Origin: CBDFLD01 sp965249005
GTDB lineage: Bacteria; Acidobacteriota; UBA6911
Direction of reading: 5' to 3'
NCBI GenBank assembly: GCA_965249005.1
Contig: CBDFLD010000018.1
Location: forward strand, 124,001 to 188,000
Length of the DNA stretch: 64,000 nucleotides
Of the stretch, positions 26,609 through 35,378 are shown piece after piece. The notes below the pieces were generated by a model. The model was not told the DNA's origin. It ran no database searches and was given only the letters and a program-made list of their open reading frames with translations. The stretch's first letter is position 1; each line of letters starts with the position of its first letter. Position numbers and translations under genes: made by a program.

Positions 26609-26615
26609 GCGTACC
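26581..26615 (+). repeat. Heptad array covering the pgi stop codon
   Basis: Five 7-bp units (GCGGAAA, GCGGACG, ACGGTGA, GCGCTAA, GCGTACC). The pgi stop TAA is part of the fourth unit; the first three encode the last residues of Pgi. Confidence 0.75.
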
Positions 26616-26635
26616 GGGTCGCAGGCGACCTGGTG

Positions 26636-27436
26636 CTACTTCCCCTGGAACTGGGGGGGGCGCTTTTCGTGAAAGGCCGCGATTCCCTCTTTGACGTCGT
26701 CGCAGTAGTTGGTCACCATCACCGAAAGCGCGGCGTCCTCCAGGGCGTTTTCCAGGCTCATCGTCTGCTGCTTGTACATCATGCGCTTGGTGATGCGCAC
26801 AGCAATCGGCGGCCCGGCTGCCAGCTTTCGAGCCCACTGCCCCGCCACCTTCAGGAGCTCACGGTCGGCCACTACCTCGGTCACGAGCCCGAGCTCGAGC
26901 GCGCGTCGCGCGTCGTAGACCTCTGAGAACAGCGACATTCTGAGCGCATTCTGAAGCCCCATGTATTGAGGAAACAGGTACGCGCCTCCCTCGTCAGGGA
27001 TGAGGGCAAACTTGAGACTGGTGTCCCCGAGCCGAGCGCTCTCGGCGGCGATCCTGAAATCACAGCAGAGCGCCAGCGTGAGGCCCCCGGCCACGGCCGG
27101 TCCGTTCACGGCCGCGACGATGGGCTTGTCGAATCGTCGCAGGAAGGCGACCAGCTGATGCATGTTCTCCCGCATCTCCAGCATGGCTTCCATCCGATGG
27201 TCCCGGTAGCGCGAGGGATATTGGAAATCCTGACCGATATCTCCACCGGAGCAGAAGCCTCTTCCCGCTCCCGTCAGGACCACGGCCCGCACAACATCAT
27301 CGTCACGGGCATCGGCAAGCGCTTCCAGGATTTCATGTACCATGCGCTCCGAATAGGCGTTGAGCTTCTTCGGACGATTGAGTGTAACCGTCGCAACATG
27401 ATCTTCCTTTGAATACAGAATTTCTTGAAAAGGCAT
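26636..27436 (-). CDS. Enoyl-CoA hydratase/isomerase family protein
   Basis: 266 aa crotonase. Oxyanion-hole sequences GRGFCSGGDIGQ and NGPAVAGGLTLALCCDFRIAA are present. The position of the first catalytic Glu of true hydratases reads FALIPDEGGAY, with Asp-Glu present in the loop. It is the second gene of a minus-strand pair with another crotonase (43 bp apart). It may act in fatty-acid or branched-chain acyl-CoA degradation. The exact reaction in this superfamily cannot be given from sequence. Confidence 0.85.
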   Translation of the reverse strand: MPFQEILYSKEDHVATVTLNRPKKLNAYSERMVHEILEALADARDDDVVRAVVLTGAGRGFCSGGDIGQDFQYPSRYRDHRMEAMLEMRENMHQLVAFLRRFDKPIVAAVNGPAVAGGLTLALCCDFRIAAESARLGDTSLKFALIPDEGGAYLFPQYMGLQNALRMSLFSEVYDARRALELGLVTEVVADRELLKVAGQWARKLAAGPPIAVRITKRMMYKQQTMSLENALEDAALSVMVTNYCDDVKEGIAAFHEKRPPQFQGK

Positions 27437-27479
27437 CGAACCCTCCTCGAGAGCCCCGCAAGGGGCGACAAGTTCCCTG

Positions 27480-28277
27480 CTACCGTCCGACGAAATTCGG
27501 GGCCCGCTTTTCCAGAAACGCCGCCACCCCTTCCTTGTGATCCTCTGTCATTCCGCAACGAAGATGCGTTTCCGCCTCCCGATCCAGCATGGTCCGGAAG
27601 TCGGTGCTGGCGGCCAGATTCACGTTGGCCTTCATGTACCGATAACTCGTAAGCGGGCCGCTTGCGATCCGACGAGCCAGCTGGTGCGCCTCCTGGGCAA
27701 GATCGGTGGACCCGACCACGCGATTGACCAGTCCGATTCGGTGCGCCTCCTCGGCATCGAAGACATCTGCCAGAAAAAACAGTTCCTTCGCTTTGGCCGC
27801 CCCCGCGTATCGGGCCAGCAGCCAGGTGGTACCGAAGTCCCCGCCAAAGCCGACTTTCGCATAAGCGGTTCCGAACTTGGCCGTATCGGAGGCGATCCGC
27901 AGATCGCAAGCCAGACAAACTCCAAGACCCGCCCCCATGGCAAAGCCGTTGACGGCGGCGATGGTGACTTTCGGCATGTTGAACAACAGCCAGGACAGTT
28001 CCTGCCGTTCTCTCAACCCGTCGATGCCCTGCTCGAGGGTTTCCGGCGAGTCGTCACCACGGCTGGCCATCAGGGAAACATCGCCGCCGGCGCAAAAAGC
28101 GCGACCGCTCCCCGTTACAATGATGGCACCGATGCCCGGGTCCCGGCCCCATTCGAGTAGAAGCCTCCTCGACTCATCCAGAAGGTCCGAGCTGAGGGCG
28201 TTGAGCTTGTTCGGGCGATTGAAGGTCAGGGTCGCAACCCGGTCTGAAACCTGACTGAGAATATCTTCGGCTGGCAT
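27480..28277 (-). CDS. Enoyl-CoA hydratase/isomerase family protein
   Basis: 265 aa from the ATG at 28277, chosen because GAGGA precedes it by 9 nt. Crotonase signatures GRAFCAGGDVSLM and NGFAMGAGLGVCLACDLRIAS form the oxyanion hole; the catalytic loop reads AKVGFGGDFGTTWLL, where a Gly replaces the first Glu, as in many 2-(1,2-epoxy-1,2-dihydrophenyl)acetyl-CoA isomerase-like (PaaG) proteins. First gene of a pair with the crotonase gene behind it. Confidence 0.85.
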   Translation of the reverse strand: MPAEDILSQVSDRVATLTFNRPNKLNALSSDLLDESRRLLLEWGRDPGIGAIIVTGSGRAFCAGGDVSLMASRGDDSPETLEQGIDGLRERQELSWLLFNMPKVTIAAVNGFAMGAGLGVCLACDLRIASDTAKFGTAYAKVGFGGDFGTTWLLARYAGAAKAKELFFLADVFDAEEAHRIGLVNRVVGSTDLAQEAHQLARRIASGPLTSYRYMKANVNLAASTDFRTMLDREAETHLRCGMTEDHKEGVAAFLEKRAPNFVGR

Positions 28278-28384
28278 TGGCAAGTCCTCCCTGTGGGCGC
28301 ATCGTAAGAAAATCAATCTATATACGAGTTTGACGGGGATAATCAAGATTGACCGTGCCGGGGTCCCAAAGGTACGATCCACCC

Positions 28385-29113
28385 ATGATCCCGCTGCGTG
28401 ACGACAACCCCACATCTATACAGCCGGTGTTTACGGTCGGGCTCATTGCCATCAACGTATTGGTGTTTCTCTATCAGTTCTCGCTCGGGCAGGGCGGCAA
28501 CGTTTTCATCTACCAGTTTGGAGCCATCCCGGCGGTCGTCTTCGGATCCGAGTCCTTGCCCCCGGAAATCGTCGCGATTCCCGCTTCGATGAGCATTTTG
28601 ACCAGTATGTTCCTGCACGGCGGATTCATGCATTTGATCGGCAACATGCTCTACCTGTGGATTTTCGGCAACAATATCGAAGATGCCATGGGTCGAATTC
28701 GCTTTCTGCTTTTCTATTTACTGACCGGCTTCGCGGCTTCGATGACTCACTTTGTAACCGATGTCACTTCGGTTATTCCCACCATTGGCGCGAGCGGAGC
28801 CATCTCCGGGGTCCTGGGAGCCTACATCCTGCTTTATCCGCGAGCCCAAGTCTTGGTCCTGATTCCGCTCGGATTCTTCACGCGACTGATGTATGTGCCG
28901 GCGGGCGTTGTACTGGGCCTATACATCGTGCTGCAGATATTTCAAGGAAGCTTGAGCCTTGGTCAGCAAGGCGGTGGAGTCGCCTGGTTTGCTCACATTG
29001 GAGGATTCGCAGCCGGCCTGGCTCTGGTCGTCGTATTCAAACGTCCAGACGTCCATCTGTTCAACAAGCCGCACCATCACGCGCATCGAATCGAACAGTG
29101 GAGCCGCCACTAG
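28385..29113 (+). CDS. Rhomboid intramembrane serine protease
   Basis: 242 aa with six to seven membrane segments. The rhomboid marks are FLHGGFMHLIGNMLYLWIFG (loop 1 and helix 2, residues 77-96), the nucleophile Ser137 in GASGAISG, and the base His204 in FAHIGGF. It cleaves transmembrane segments of other proteins inside the cytoplasmic membrane. The ATG at 28385 gives the short N-terminal cytosolic start normal for the compact bacterial form. A heptad array begins 1 nt after its TAG. Confidence 0.9.
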   Translation: MIPLRDDNPTSIQPVFTVGLIAINVLVFLYQFSLGQGGNVFIYQFGAIPAVVFGSESLPPEIVAIPASMSILTSMFLHGGFMHLIGNMLYLWIFGNNIEDAMGRIRFLLFYLLTGFAASMTHFVTDVTSVIPTIGASGAISGVLGAYILLYPRAQVLVLIPLGFFTRLMYVPAGVVLGLYIVLQIFQGSLSLGQQGGGVAWFAHIGGFAAGLALVVVFKRPDVHLFNKPHHHAHRIEQWSRH

Positions 29114-29114
29114 C

Positions 29115-29149
29115 TGCGCTATCGGCTTCCGCTTACCGCTCTCGGCTCC
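29115..29149 (+). repeat. Heptad array after the rhomboid gene
   Basis: Five units in 7-bp register (TGCGCTA, TCGGCTT, CCGCTTA, CCGCTCT, CGGCTCC), starting 1 nt after the stop. Confidence 0.65.
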
Positions 29150-29181
29150 TTCCGAACAAAGCGGACGTGCTCTGGAGGCGG

Positions 29182-29210
29182 TTGACTTCAAACAAGTCTG
29201 AGGTTATTAA
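29182..29210 (+). promoter_or_regulatory. Promoter of the rubrerythrin cluster
   Basis: TTGACT (29182-29187), 17-bp spacer, TATTAA (29205-29210). A leader of about 50 nt with a GGAGG Shine-Dalgarno leads to the ATG at 29268. This is one of the best promoter matches in the window. Confidence 0.6.
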
Positions 29211-29267
29211 TTAGAGTTCGCCAAGATCATTATTCAAAAAAGACCAAGTTACTCGGGAGGATTTGTA

Positions 29268-29684
29268 ATGGCGGATCTGAAGGGAACGCAGACACACGAA
29301 AACCTCAAATCGGCTTTTGCTGGAGAGTCGCAGGCCAACCGTCGATATCTATATTTCGCAAAGAACGCGGACGTCGAAGGCTACCCGGATGTCGCAGGCC
29401 TGTTTCGAGATACGGCCGAGGGCGAGACGGGACATGCCCATGGTCACCTGGACTATCTGAAGTCCGTGGGAGATCCTGCAACGGGAGAGCCGATTGGAGA
29501 GACGGCGATGAATCTGAAATCGGCGGTTGCGGGAGAAACGTTCGAGTATACGGACATGTATCCCGGAATGGCCAAGACCGCCCGTGCAGAGGGCTTCAAC
29601 GAAATCGCGGACTGGTTCGAAACGCTCGCCAAGGCTGAAAAATCTCACGCCGGACGCTTCGGCGAGGCACTGAACACTCTTTGA
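29268..29684 (+). CDS. Rubrerythrin family protein without rubredoxin domain
   Basis: 138 aa four-helix di-iron protein. Metal-ligand helices: FAGESQANRRYLYFA, GETGHAHGH, GETFEYTDMYP and LAKAEKSHAGRF, giving the Glu and Glu-x-x-His ligands of the family. The C-terminal rubredoxin-like CxxC pairs of classical rubrerythrin are missing; the protein ends right after the ferritin-like domain. It should reduce hydrogen peroxide and needs an outside electron donor. It heads a cluster with an Fe-S oxidoreductase and a DUF3501 protein, a conserved neighbourhood. Good Shine-Dalgarno (GGAGG). Confidence 0.9.
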   Translation: MADLKGTQTHENLKSAFAGESQANRRYLYFAKNADVEGYPDVAGLFRDTAEGETGHAHGHLDYLKSVGDPATGEPIGETAMNLKSAVAGETFEYTDMYPGMAKTARAEGFNEIADWFETLAKAEKSHAGRFGEALNTL

Positions 29685-29813
29685 GCGCTGACTGGCGCAA
29701 CGCGCCAGTCGCTTGGAAACGTAACTGCGCTGCGCACCGTGAAAAAAACGTGGTTTTTGACGATGTGCTAAGTTACACGCATAGCAGCAGATCCGCGAGC
29801 AGTTACTTAAGAG
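29684..29813 (-). repeat. 130-bp structured intergenic repeat, copy 3
   Basis: Begins on the last base of the rubrerythrin stop and fills most of the gap to the Fe-S protein gene, within an apparent operon. Hairpin GACTGGCGC-AAC-GCGCCAGTC intact. Confidence 0.9.
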
Positions 29814-29835
29814 GGCTTTGAAGCCCTTCGTCCAT

Positions 29836-29863
29836 CCAGGGCCTTCTTGAAGGAAGGCCCTGG
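29836..29863 (+). promoter_or_regulatory. Strong hairpin before the Fe-S oxidoreductase gene
   Basis: Perfect 11-bp inverted repeat CCAGGGCCTTC / GAAGGCCCTGG with a 6-nt loop, ending 11 nt before the ATG at 29875. A purine-rich AAGGAAGG, a possible ribosome site, is buried in it. It could end or pause rubrerythrin transcripts or mask translation of the next gene. Confidence 0.5.
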
Positions 29864-29874
29864 CCGGGATCCTC

Positions 29875-31182
29875 ATGTCACGGATTTCTGCATCGCCCAC
29901 CGAAGGGCTTTCCTACTCCCCGCTCGATGCCCACTATTTCGACGAATCGAAACTGGCACCGGAAATCGAGCGGGTTTTCGATATCTGTCATGGCTGCCGT
30001 CTCTGCTTCAATCTCTGTCCATCTTTCCCCGCTTTGTTTCAATTCGTAGACCAAAAGGACGGAGACGTGGCTGCGCTTTCGGATGCGGAGCACCGGCGCG
30101 TCGTGGACCTGTGCTATCAGTGCAAGTTGTGCTACGTCAAGTGTCCGTACACGCCTGACGACGGCCACGAATTCAAACTCGATTTCCCGCGGCTCATGGC
30201 GCGCGCGAAAGCCGTCAGGGTTAAAAAGGAAGGGCTTTCGCTCCGGGAGCGGCTGCTGGGGAATCCCGACGGCATTGCAATCGCGGGTCGCGTCCCCGGC
30301 TTGGCGCCACTGATCAACTGGCTGCACCGGCTTGCGCCGATCCGCTGGCTGATGGACAAATCGCTTGGCATTCATCGGCACAAGATCCTCCCCAAGATTC
30401 GTTCCGAGACATTCATGGCCTGGCTCCGGCGCAATCCGCAGAGCTGCAAGTCAGACGGAAGCCAGGGGAAGGTCTTTTACTTTCCGACCTGCTACGTGAA
30501 TTATAACGAACCGGAAATTGGCAAGGCGGCGGTTCGGGTCTTGACCCGGAACGAGCTCAACCTCCGGGCGGACTACCGGCACTGCTGCGGAATGCCAGCC
30601 CTGGATGGGGGCGACATCCAGCGGGCTCAAGCGCAGGCCAAGGCCAACATCGATCTGCTTTTGCCCCATGTGCGGGACGGCTACTCGATCCTTGTCAACA
30701 ACCCAACCTGTTCCATGATGATGCGCAAGGAATACCCGAACTTGATTGCCGGTGCCGAGGCAAAAGAGCTTTCCGAGGCGGTGCGAGATCCCAACGAGTA
30801 CCTCAACGGGCTGAGACGCGAAGGTCGCCTCAATACTGAATTCCAATCGTTCCCCGGCAAGATCCGCTACCACGTGCCTTGTCATCTACGAGCCCAGAAC
30901 ATTGGCTATCGCTCGCGCGACATGATGCGCGGGGTTGGCGGTACCGAAGTCGAAATGGTAACCGAATGCTGTGGGCATGACGGGACCTGGGCCATGAAAT
31001 CAGAGTATTTTGCGCTCTCGCTCCAGTCCGGCAAAAAAGCATTCGACGGGATGGCAGGAAACGAGATCACGAGCACAGATTGTCCACTCGCCGCGGTGCA
31101 GTTCGAGCAGGCAAGTGGAAAGAGACCGTTGCACCCGCTCGAGATCCTGGACCGAGCTTATTGCAAAGATGGATTCCAGTGA
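29875..31182 (+). CDS. GlpC/HdrD-like (Fe-S)-binding oxidoreductase subunit
   Basis: 435 aa. Two 4Fe-4S clusters near the N-terminus: CHGCRLCFNLCP (38-49) and CYQCKLCYVKCP. The C-terminal half has two CCG-type cysteine-rich domains, RHCCGMPALDGG and ECCGHDGTWAM, as in heterodisulfide reductase subunit D and anaerobic glycerol-3-phosphate dehydrogenase subunit C. No membrane segment is evident, so it is a cytosolic electron-transfer protein. Its place between rubrerythrin and DUF3501 suggests that it passes electrons for peroxide reduction; the link comes from context. The DUF3501 gene overlaps its end by 14 nt. Confidence 0.85.
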   Translation: MSRISASPTEGLSYSPLDAHYFDESKLAPEIERVFDICHGCRLCFNLCPSFPALFQFVDQKDGDVAALSDAEHRRVVDLCYQCKLCYVKCPYTPDDGHEFKLDFPRLMARAKAVRVKKEGLSLRERLLGNPDGIAIAGRVPGLAPLINWLHRLAPIRWLMDKSLGIHRHKILPKIRSETFMAWLRRNPQSCKSDGSQGKVFYFPTCYVNYNEPEIGKAAVRVLTRNELNLRADYRHCCGMPALDGGDIQRAQAQAKANIDLLLPHVRDGYSILVNNPTCSMMMRKEYPNLIAGAEAKELSEAVRDPNEYLNGLRREGRLNTEFQSFPGKIRYHVPCHLRAQNIGYRSRDMMRGVGGTEVEMVTECCGHDGTWAMKSEYFALSLQSGKKAFDGMAGNEITSTDCPLAAVQFEQASGKRPLHPLEILDRAYCKDGFQ

Positions 31183-31780
31183 GGGCCGTGCCTTGGAACC
31201 TGTGAGAGTATCGGAAATCGTCGATATCGCCGCCTACGAGAAAATCCGTCCCGATTTTCGGCGCATGGTACTGGAGGCGAAGGAGCCTCGCAGAATCGGC
31301 GTCGGTCCGGACTTCAGCTTCCTGTTCGAGAACCGTCTGACAGTGCGCTATCAAATCCAAGAGATGATGCGCACGGAGAGAATCGTACTTGATGGCGCCA
31401 TCGCTCACGAGTTGCGGACGTACAACGAGCTGATTCCTCCCGCCGGAAGTCTATCGGCAACTCTGCTCCTGGAATACGACGATCCCAAAGTCCGCGACCA
31501 CCAGCTGAGGCAACTCATTGGCATCGAGAACCACGTGAAGCTGCTCGTAGGGGACCTGTCTCCGGTGCCGGCTGAGTTCGATACCCGACAGATGAACGAT
31601 CAGCGTGTCAGCGCCGTTCAGTACATACGATTCCACCTGACAGAATCGCACCGTCGATCCTGGGACGAGGAGGGCCGCGGGGGAAACGTTCGGTTATCGG
31701 TAGATCATGCTCACTATTCGTTTCAGACGATTCTCTCTCCGACCTCAATCAGCGCCCTGGCCGAAGATCTGGCGGGTTGA
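31169..31780 (+). CDS. DUF3501 family protein
   Basis: 203 aa from the ATG at 31169, inside the end of the preceding gene. The sequence EAKEPRRIGVGPDFSFLFENRLTVRYQIQEMMRTER and its surroundings match the DUF3501 family, found next to rubrerythrin and HdrD-like genes. Function unknown; no metal or catalytic motif is obvious apart from conserved acidic residues (EYDDP). Third gene of the peroxide-defence-like cluster. Inverted heptad arrays follow its stop. Confidence 0.8.
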   Translation: MDSSEGRALEPVRVSEIVDIAAYEKIRPDFRRMVLEAKEPRRIGVGPDFSFLFENRLTVRYQIQEMMRTERIVLDGAIAHELRTYNELIPPAGSLSATLLLEYDDPKVRDHQLRQLIGIENHVKLLVGDLSPVPAEFDTRQMNDQRVSAVQYIRFHLTESHRRSWDEEGRGGNVRLSVDHAHYSFQTILSPTSISALAEDLAG

Positions 31781-31782
31781 AG

Positions 31783-31871
31783 AGCTTTCCGTCATCCGCT
31801 ATCCGTCGTCCGGCCCTCTCCCAGAAGACGAGCGCAGAAAGCGGTAAGCGGGTAGCGCAAGACGGAAAGCT
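31783..31871. repeat. Facing heptad arrays closed by an 11-bp inverted repeat
   Basis: AGCTTTCCGTC (31783-31793) and its exact complement (31861-31871) enclose units such as CATCCGC, TATCCGT and, on the other side, GAAAGCG, GTAAGCG, GGTAGCG. The whole 89 bp could fold into one irregular hairpin. It begins 2 nt after the DUF3501 stop. Confidence 0.8.
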
Positions 31872-31944
31872 ATTGGAAGAATTGGAGTAGTATTTGCCGC
31901 AACTGTTTTCGGGTAACGGCCCACACATCATGCGGAAGTGACTC

Positions 31945-33156
31945 ATGGCTGACAATGCTGCGGGTCTGACGATGCTTCGCGGGGCTTACGAAAGAGACTT
32001 CGGGAAGCCACGACGCGGCAGACTCGTGCGCGCTCCGGGCAGGATCAATCTAATCGGGGAGCACATTGATTACAACGGTCTCCCCGTTCTTCCGATGGCC
32101 ATCCAGAGACAGGTGACGATCCTGTTCGAGCGCAGAGACGACAGGGTCGTCCACTTCACCAACACCGATCGCCGCTACCCTCCGCGCAGATTCTCGTTGA
32201 GTGCATCCATCCCGTTGGGTCCAGGGAGAGATTGGGGAAACTACCTGAAGGCGGCGGCTCAAACACTGGTTGCGGAATTCGGAGACTTCAAAGGCATTCA
32301 AGGAACTGTCTCGAGCGATATCCCGGTCGCCGCAGGCCTGAGCTCCTCGTCGGCGCTGGTGGTAGCATGCGCACTGGCTCTGCTCCACGCTAACGACCTA
32401 ACGGTCGACACCCGCTCTCTGATGAGCCTCCTGGCAAAGGGAGAGTGCTACGTTGGCACACAAGGGGGAGGAATGGATCAGGCCATCTGCCTGGGTGGAC
32501 AAAAAGACCGGGCGTTGAAGATTCATTTCGACCCTCTGGAGCTGCACGCCGTTGCTATCCCCGCTGGCTGGCGTTTTGTTCTTTTCAACAGCCAGGTCAC
32601 GGCCCAGAAGTCGGGCCCGGCGCAGACCGCATACAACTTGCGGACGGAGCAATGCCGGCGCGCTCTGGATCAGGTCAAAGGAAAGCTCAACCTCGATCCC
32701 GATCTCGGTTATTCGGAGCTGATGGACCAGGTATCGCTCGAGGACCTTCTCGCGACCAGCCGGGAATTGGACGACCCGATCGGGCCGCGCTTCCGCCATG
32801 TGGTCACGGAAGCGGGGCGCGTCGGACGTGCGGCGCTGGCCCTGACGCAGGACCAGCCCGAGGTGTTTGGAAGTCTCATGACGGCCTCGCATCAAAGCCT
32901 CCGAGATGACTACGAGGTCAGCTGCAAAGAGCTGGACGCTCTCGTGGAAATCGCGACGGCTCACAAGGCCCGCGGAGCCCGGCTGACCGGGGCCGGTTTC
33001 GGAGGTTGCGTCATTGCGCTGTGTGCGACGGGCGAAGCCGACAGTCTGATTCACGGGATTCGTCGGGAGTACTACGCCAAGCGAGGTACAGCTGCCAACG
33101 CTGATTCCGTCATGCCAGCCGTACCGTCAGACGGAGCACAGGTCGAGGAGTTTTGA
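31945..33156 (+). CDS. galK: Galactokinase
   Basis: 403 aa GHMP kinase. The galactokinase signature PGRINLIGEHIDYNG lies at 32-46, the ATP loop PVAAGLSSSSAL at about 130, and GARLTGAGFGGCV near the C-terminus. A Shine-Dalgarno (GGAAG) precedes the ATG. It phosphorylates galactose, or a related sugar, at C1. The convergent SSS-family sodium/sugar symporter at 33231 would supply the substrate. No galT or galE of the Leloir operon adjoins, although the epimerase at 4488 could serve. Confidence 0.9.
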   Translation: MADNAAGLTMLRGAYERDFGKPRRGRLVRAPGRINLIGEHIDYNGLPVLPMAIQRQVTILFERRDDRVVHFTNTDRRYPPRRFSLSASIPLGPGRDWGNYLKAAAQTLVAEFGDFKGIQGTVSSDIPVAAGLSSSSALVVACALALLHANDLTVDTRSLMSLLAKGECYVGTQGGGMDQAICLGGQKDRALKIHFDPLELHAVAIPAGWRFVLFNSQVTAQKSGPAQTAYNLRTEQCRRALDQVKGKLNLDPDLGYSELMDQVSLEDLLATSRELDDPIGPRFRHVVTEAGRVGRAALALTQDQPEVFGSLMTASHQSLRDDYEVSCKELDALVEIATAHKARGARLTGAGFGGCVIALCATGEADSLIHGIRREYYAKRGTAANADSVMPAVPSDGAQVEEF

Positions 33157-33173
33157 TGGGGATTCATGGGGAT

Positions 33174-33222
33174 CCGTCGGGCGTCTTGCGTTCTGCGCTC
33201 GCCGCTCAGCGCTAGACGGAAA
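33174..33222 (+). repeat. Heptad array between convergent galK and symporter genes
   Basis: Seven units in 7-bp register (CCGTCGG, GCGTCTT, GCGTTCT, GCGCTCG, CCGCTCA, GCGCTAG, ACGGAAA), ending 8 bp before the symporter stop. Confidence 0.8.
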
Positions 33223-33230
33223 GAGCTACG

Positions 33231-34994
33231 CTACACCTCCACCCTCGGGAGATAGCGGAACAATCCCATCGTGGCGATGGCCAAAAGAGCGAAACAGATC
33301 ATTGCGGGTCCGTTGCGACCATACAGCAAATAACCCGTAGCAAAAATCGCTGCGTACACTGCCAGACAGCCAAGGAACCAGCAAAGAAACGCGGCGGTGA
33401 GACTCCCCTCCGGCTTCGGCATACTAGCCCCGACCGCCTTGCTCCAGCCGGGACCGAGCGGCCGGATCTTCTTGTAGAAATTCTCCAACACCGACTTCTC
33501 CGTCGGTGGCGTCAGCATCGTTACCAGGAGCCAACCGAACGTCGTCATGGCCACGCCGAGAACCAGCGCCAGGGTCGGAGAAATAGGATGCAGCCCGAGA
33601 CGGTCATGGAAGAGCCGGAAGTAGACTGCAACCGCGAAGGAGATGGACATCGCGGAAATCTCACTCCATGCATTGATGCGCCACCAGAACCAGCGCAGCA
33701 AGAAGATCAGTCCAGTGCCGGCGCCTATCTGCAGCATGATCTGGAAAGTATCGAGCGCATTCTCGAGCCAAAACGATAGGATCGAGGAAAGAACCACCAG
33801 TAGAACTGTCGAAAGCCGAGCCACCAGCACATAGTGGCGCTCGCTCGCCTGAGGCACAAAAAAACGGCGATAAAAGTCGTCGACCACATACGACGATCCC
33901 CAATTGAGGTGGGTGCTGATGGTCGACATGTAGGCGGCAGCCAGCGACGCCACCACCAATCCGAGCAACCCGTGTGGGAGGGCAACGAGCATCGCCGGGT
34001 AGGCGAGATCGTTTTTCACGATCGAGGGGTCCAGATGAGGGAACTGTTCCTGGATCGCGCCCACCGTCGGATACACGATGATCGAGCACAGGGCCACAAT
34101 GATCCATGGCCACGGGCGCAGGGCGTAGTGCGCAACGTTGAACCAGAGGGTGGCGCGCAAGGCTTCCTTTTCGTTTCGAGCCGCCAGCATTCGCTGCGCC
34201 ACGTATCCGCCTCCGCCCGGTTCGGCTCCCGGGTACCACGTACTCCACCATTGGACGGCGAGCGGAACGACGAGGACCGTGAGGACTCCTTCCCAGTTGG
34301 TCAGATCAGGGAGAAAGCTCAGCTTGTCCGCCACGGCCGGGTGTGCAAACAAACCACCGAGACCATCGACCTGGGCTCGCTCCAGCGCGTAGTACGCCGC
34401 CGAGAAAGATCCAACCATGGCCACCACGAACAACAGCAGATCCGTCACGACCACCCCCCAAAGACCGGAGGTAGCCGAATAAACGGCGGTGATCGCTCCG
34501 CAGATCAAGACGGTAGTGTATTTGTCCAACCCCAGGAGAACGCCGCCGATCTTGATGGCCGCCAGCGTGACCGACGCCATGATCACGACGTTGAAGAACA
34601 CCCCGAGATATAGCGCCCGGAAGCCGCGCAGGAAGGCGGCGGGTTTGCCGGAGTAACGAAGTTCGTAAAACGCCATGTCCGTGAGAGTGCCCGACCGGCG
34701 CCAAAGCCGCGCGTAAAAAAAAACCGTGCACATGCCCGTGATGATAAAGGCCCACCACAACCAGTTGTTACTCACACCTCCGGTGCGAACAATGTCGGTT
34801 ACCAGGTTCGGGGTGTCGGTCGAAAATGTGGTCGCCACCATCGACGTCCCCAGGAGCCACCACGGCAGCTGTCTTCCGGAGAGAAAGAAATCGTGCCGTC
34901 CCTTCCCGGCTCTGCGGGCGAAATAGACGCCCACCCACAGGGCCACCACCCCGTATAGTGCGATGATCACCCAGTCGGTTGTGTTCAGGGCCAT
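33231..34994 (-). CDS. Sodium:solute symporter (SSS/SGLT family)
   Basis: 587 aa with about thirteen to fourteen membrane segments. The family features are FFLSGRQLPWWLLGTSMVATTFSTDTPNLVTD near the N-terminus (sodium site region), ITAVYSATSGLWGVV and the later STISTHLNWGSSYVVDDFYRR. It imports a solute, plausibly a sugar in view of the convergent galactokinase, with sodium. A long gap (34995-35378) with a 130-bp repeat copy lies upstream. Confidence 0.85.
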   Translation of the reverse strand: MALNTTDWVIIALYGVVALWVGVYFARRAGKGRHDFFLSGRQLPWWLLGTSMVATTFSTDTPNLVTDIVRTGGVSNNWLWWAFIITGMCTVFFYARLWRRSGTLTDMAFYELRYSGKPAAFLRGFRALYLGVFFNVVIMASVTLAAIKIGGVLLGLDKYTTVLICGAITAVYSATSGLWGVVVTDLLLFVVAMVGSFSAAYYALERAQVDGLGGLFAHPAVADKLSFLPDLTNWEGVLTVLVVPLAVQWWSTWYPGAEPGGGGYVAQRMLAARNEKEALRATLWFNVAHYALRPWPWIIVALCSIIVYPTVGAIQEQFPHLDPSIVKNDLAYPAMLVALPHGLLGLVVASLAAAYMSTISTHLNWGSSYVVDDFYRRFFVPQASERHYVLVARLSTVLLVVLSSILSFWLENALDTFQIMLQIGAGTGLIFLLRWFWWRINAWSEISAMSISFAVAVYFRLFHDRLGLHPISPTLALVLGVAMTTFGWLLVTMLTPPTEKSVLENFYKKIRPLGPGWSKAVGASMPKPEGSLTAAFLCWFLGCLAVYAAIFATGYLLYGRNGPAMICFALLAIATMGLFRYLPRVEV

Positions 34995-35170
34995 TGGCGA
35001 CAGTCTCCCTCAGGAAGGTTGGCTGGTGGCGCCCATAGAAAACGCCGAAACTGCCCAAGAGATTATCCGAAATGCGCATCCCATACAAAACCTCCTTTGC
35101 CATCTTCGCTTAGGGGCGCTCGGCGCATGAGCTGGCGGTCATCCGTCGTAGAGATTGGGCCGAACTTCCG

Positions 35171-35298
35171 GCGCTGACTGGCGCAACGCGCCAGTCGCTT
35201 GGGAACGTAACTACGCAGCGCACCGTGAAAAAACGTGTTTTTTGACGATTCGCTAAGTTACACACATAGCAGCAGATCCGCGAGCAGTTGCTTAAGAG
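35171..35298 (-). repeat. 130-bp structured intergenic repeat, copy 4
   Basis: Lies in the divergent gap between the SSS symporter and the DUF1080 gene. Terminal hairpin intact (GACTGGCGC-AAC-GCGCCAGTC). The long-range GTAACTGC/GCAGTTAC pair is altered (GTAACTACGC and GCAGTTGC). Confidence 0.88.
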
Positions 35299-35378
35299 GT
35301 ATACTAGATATACGATGAGCCGCCTTGGAGGAAAGCTCTGGAGAATTCTCGAGCCATCATGAATTGTGGGAGCTTGGC

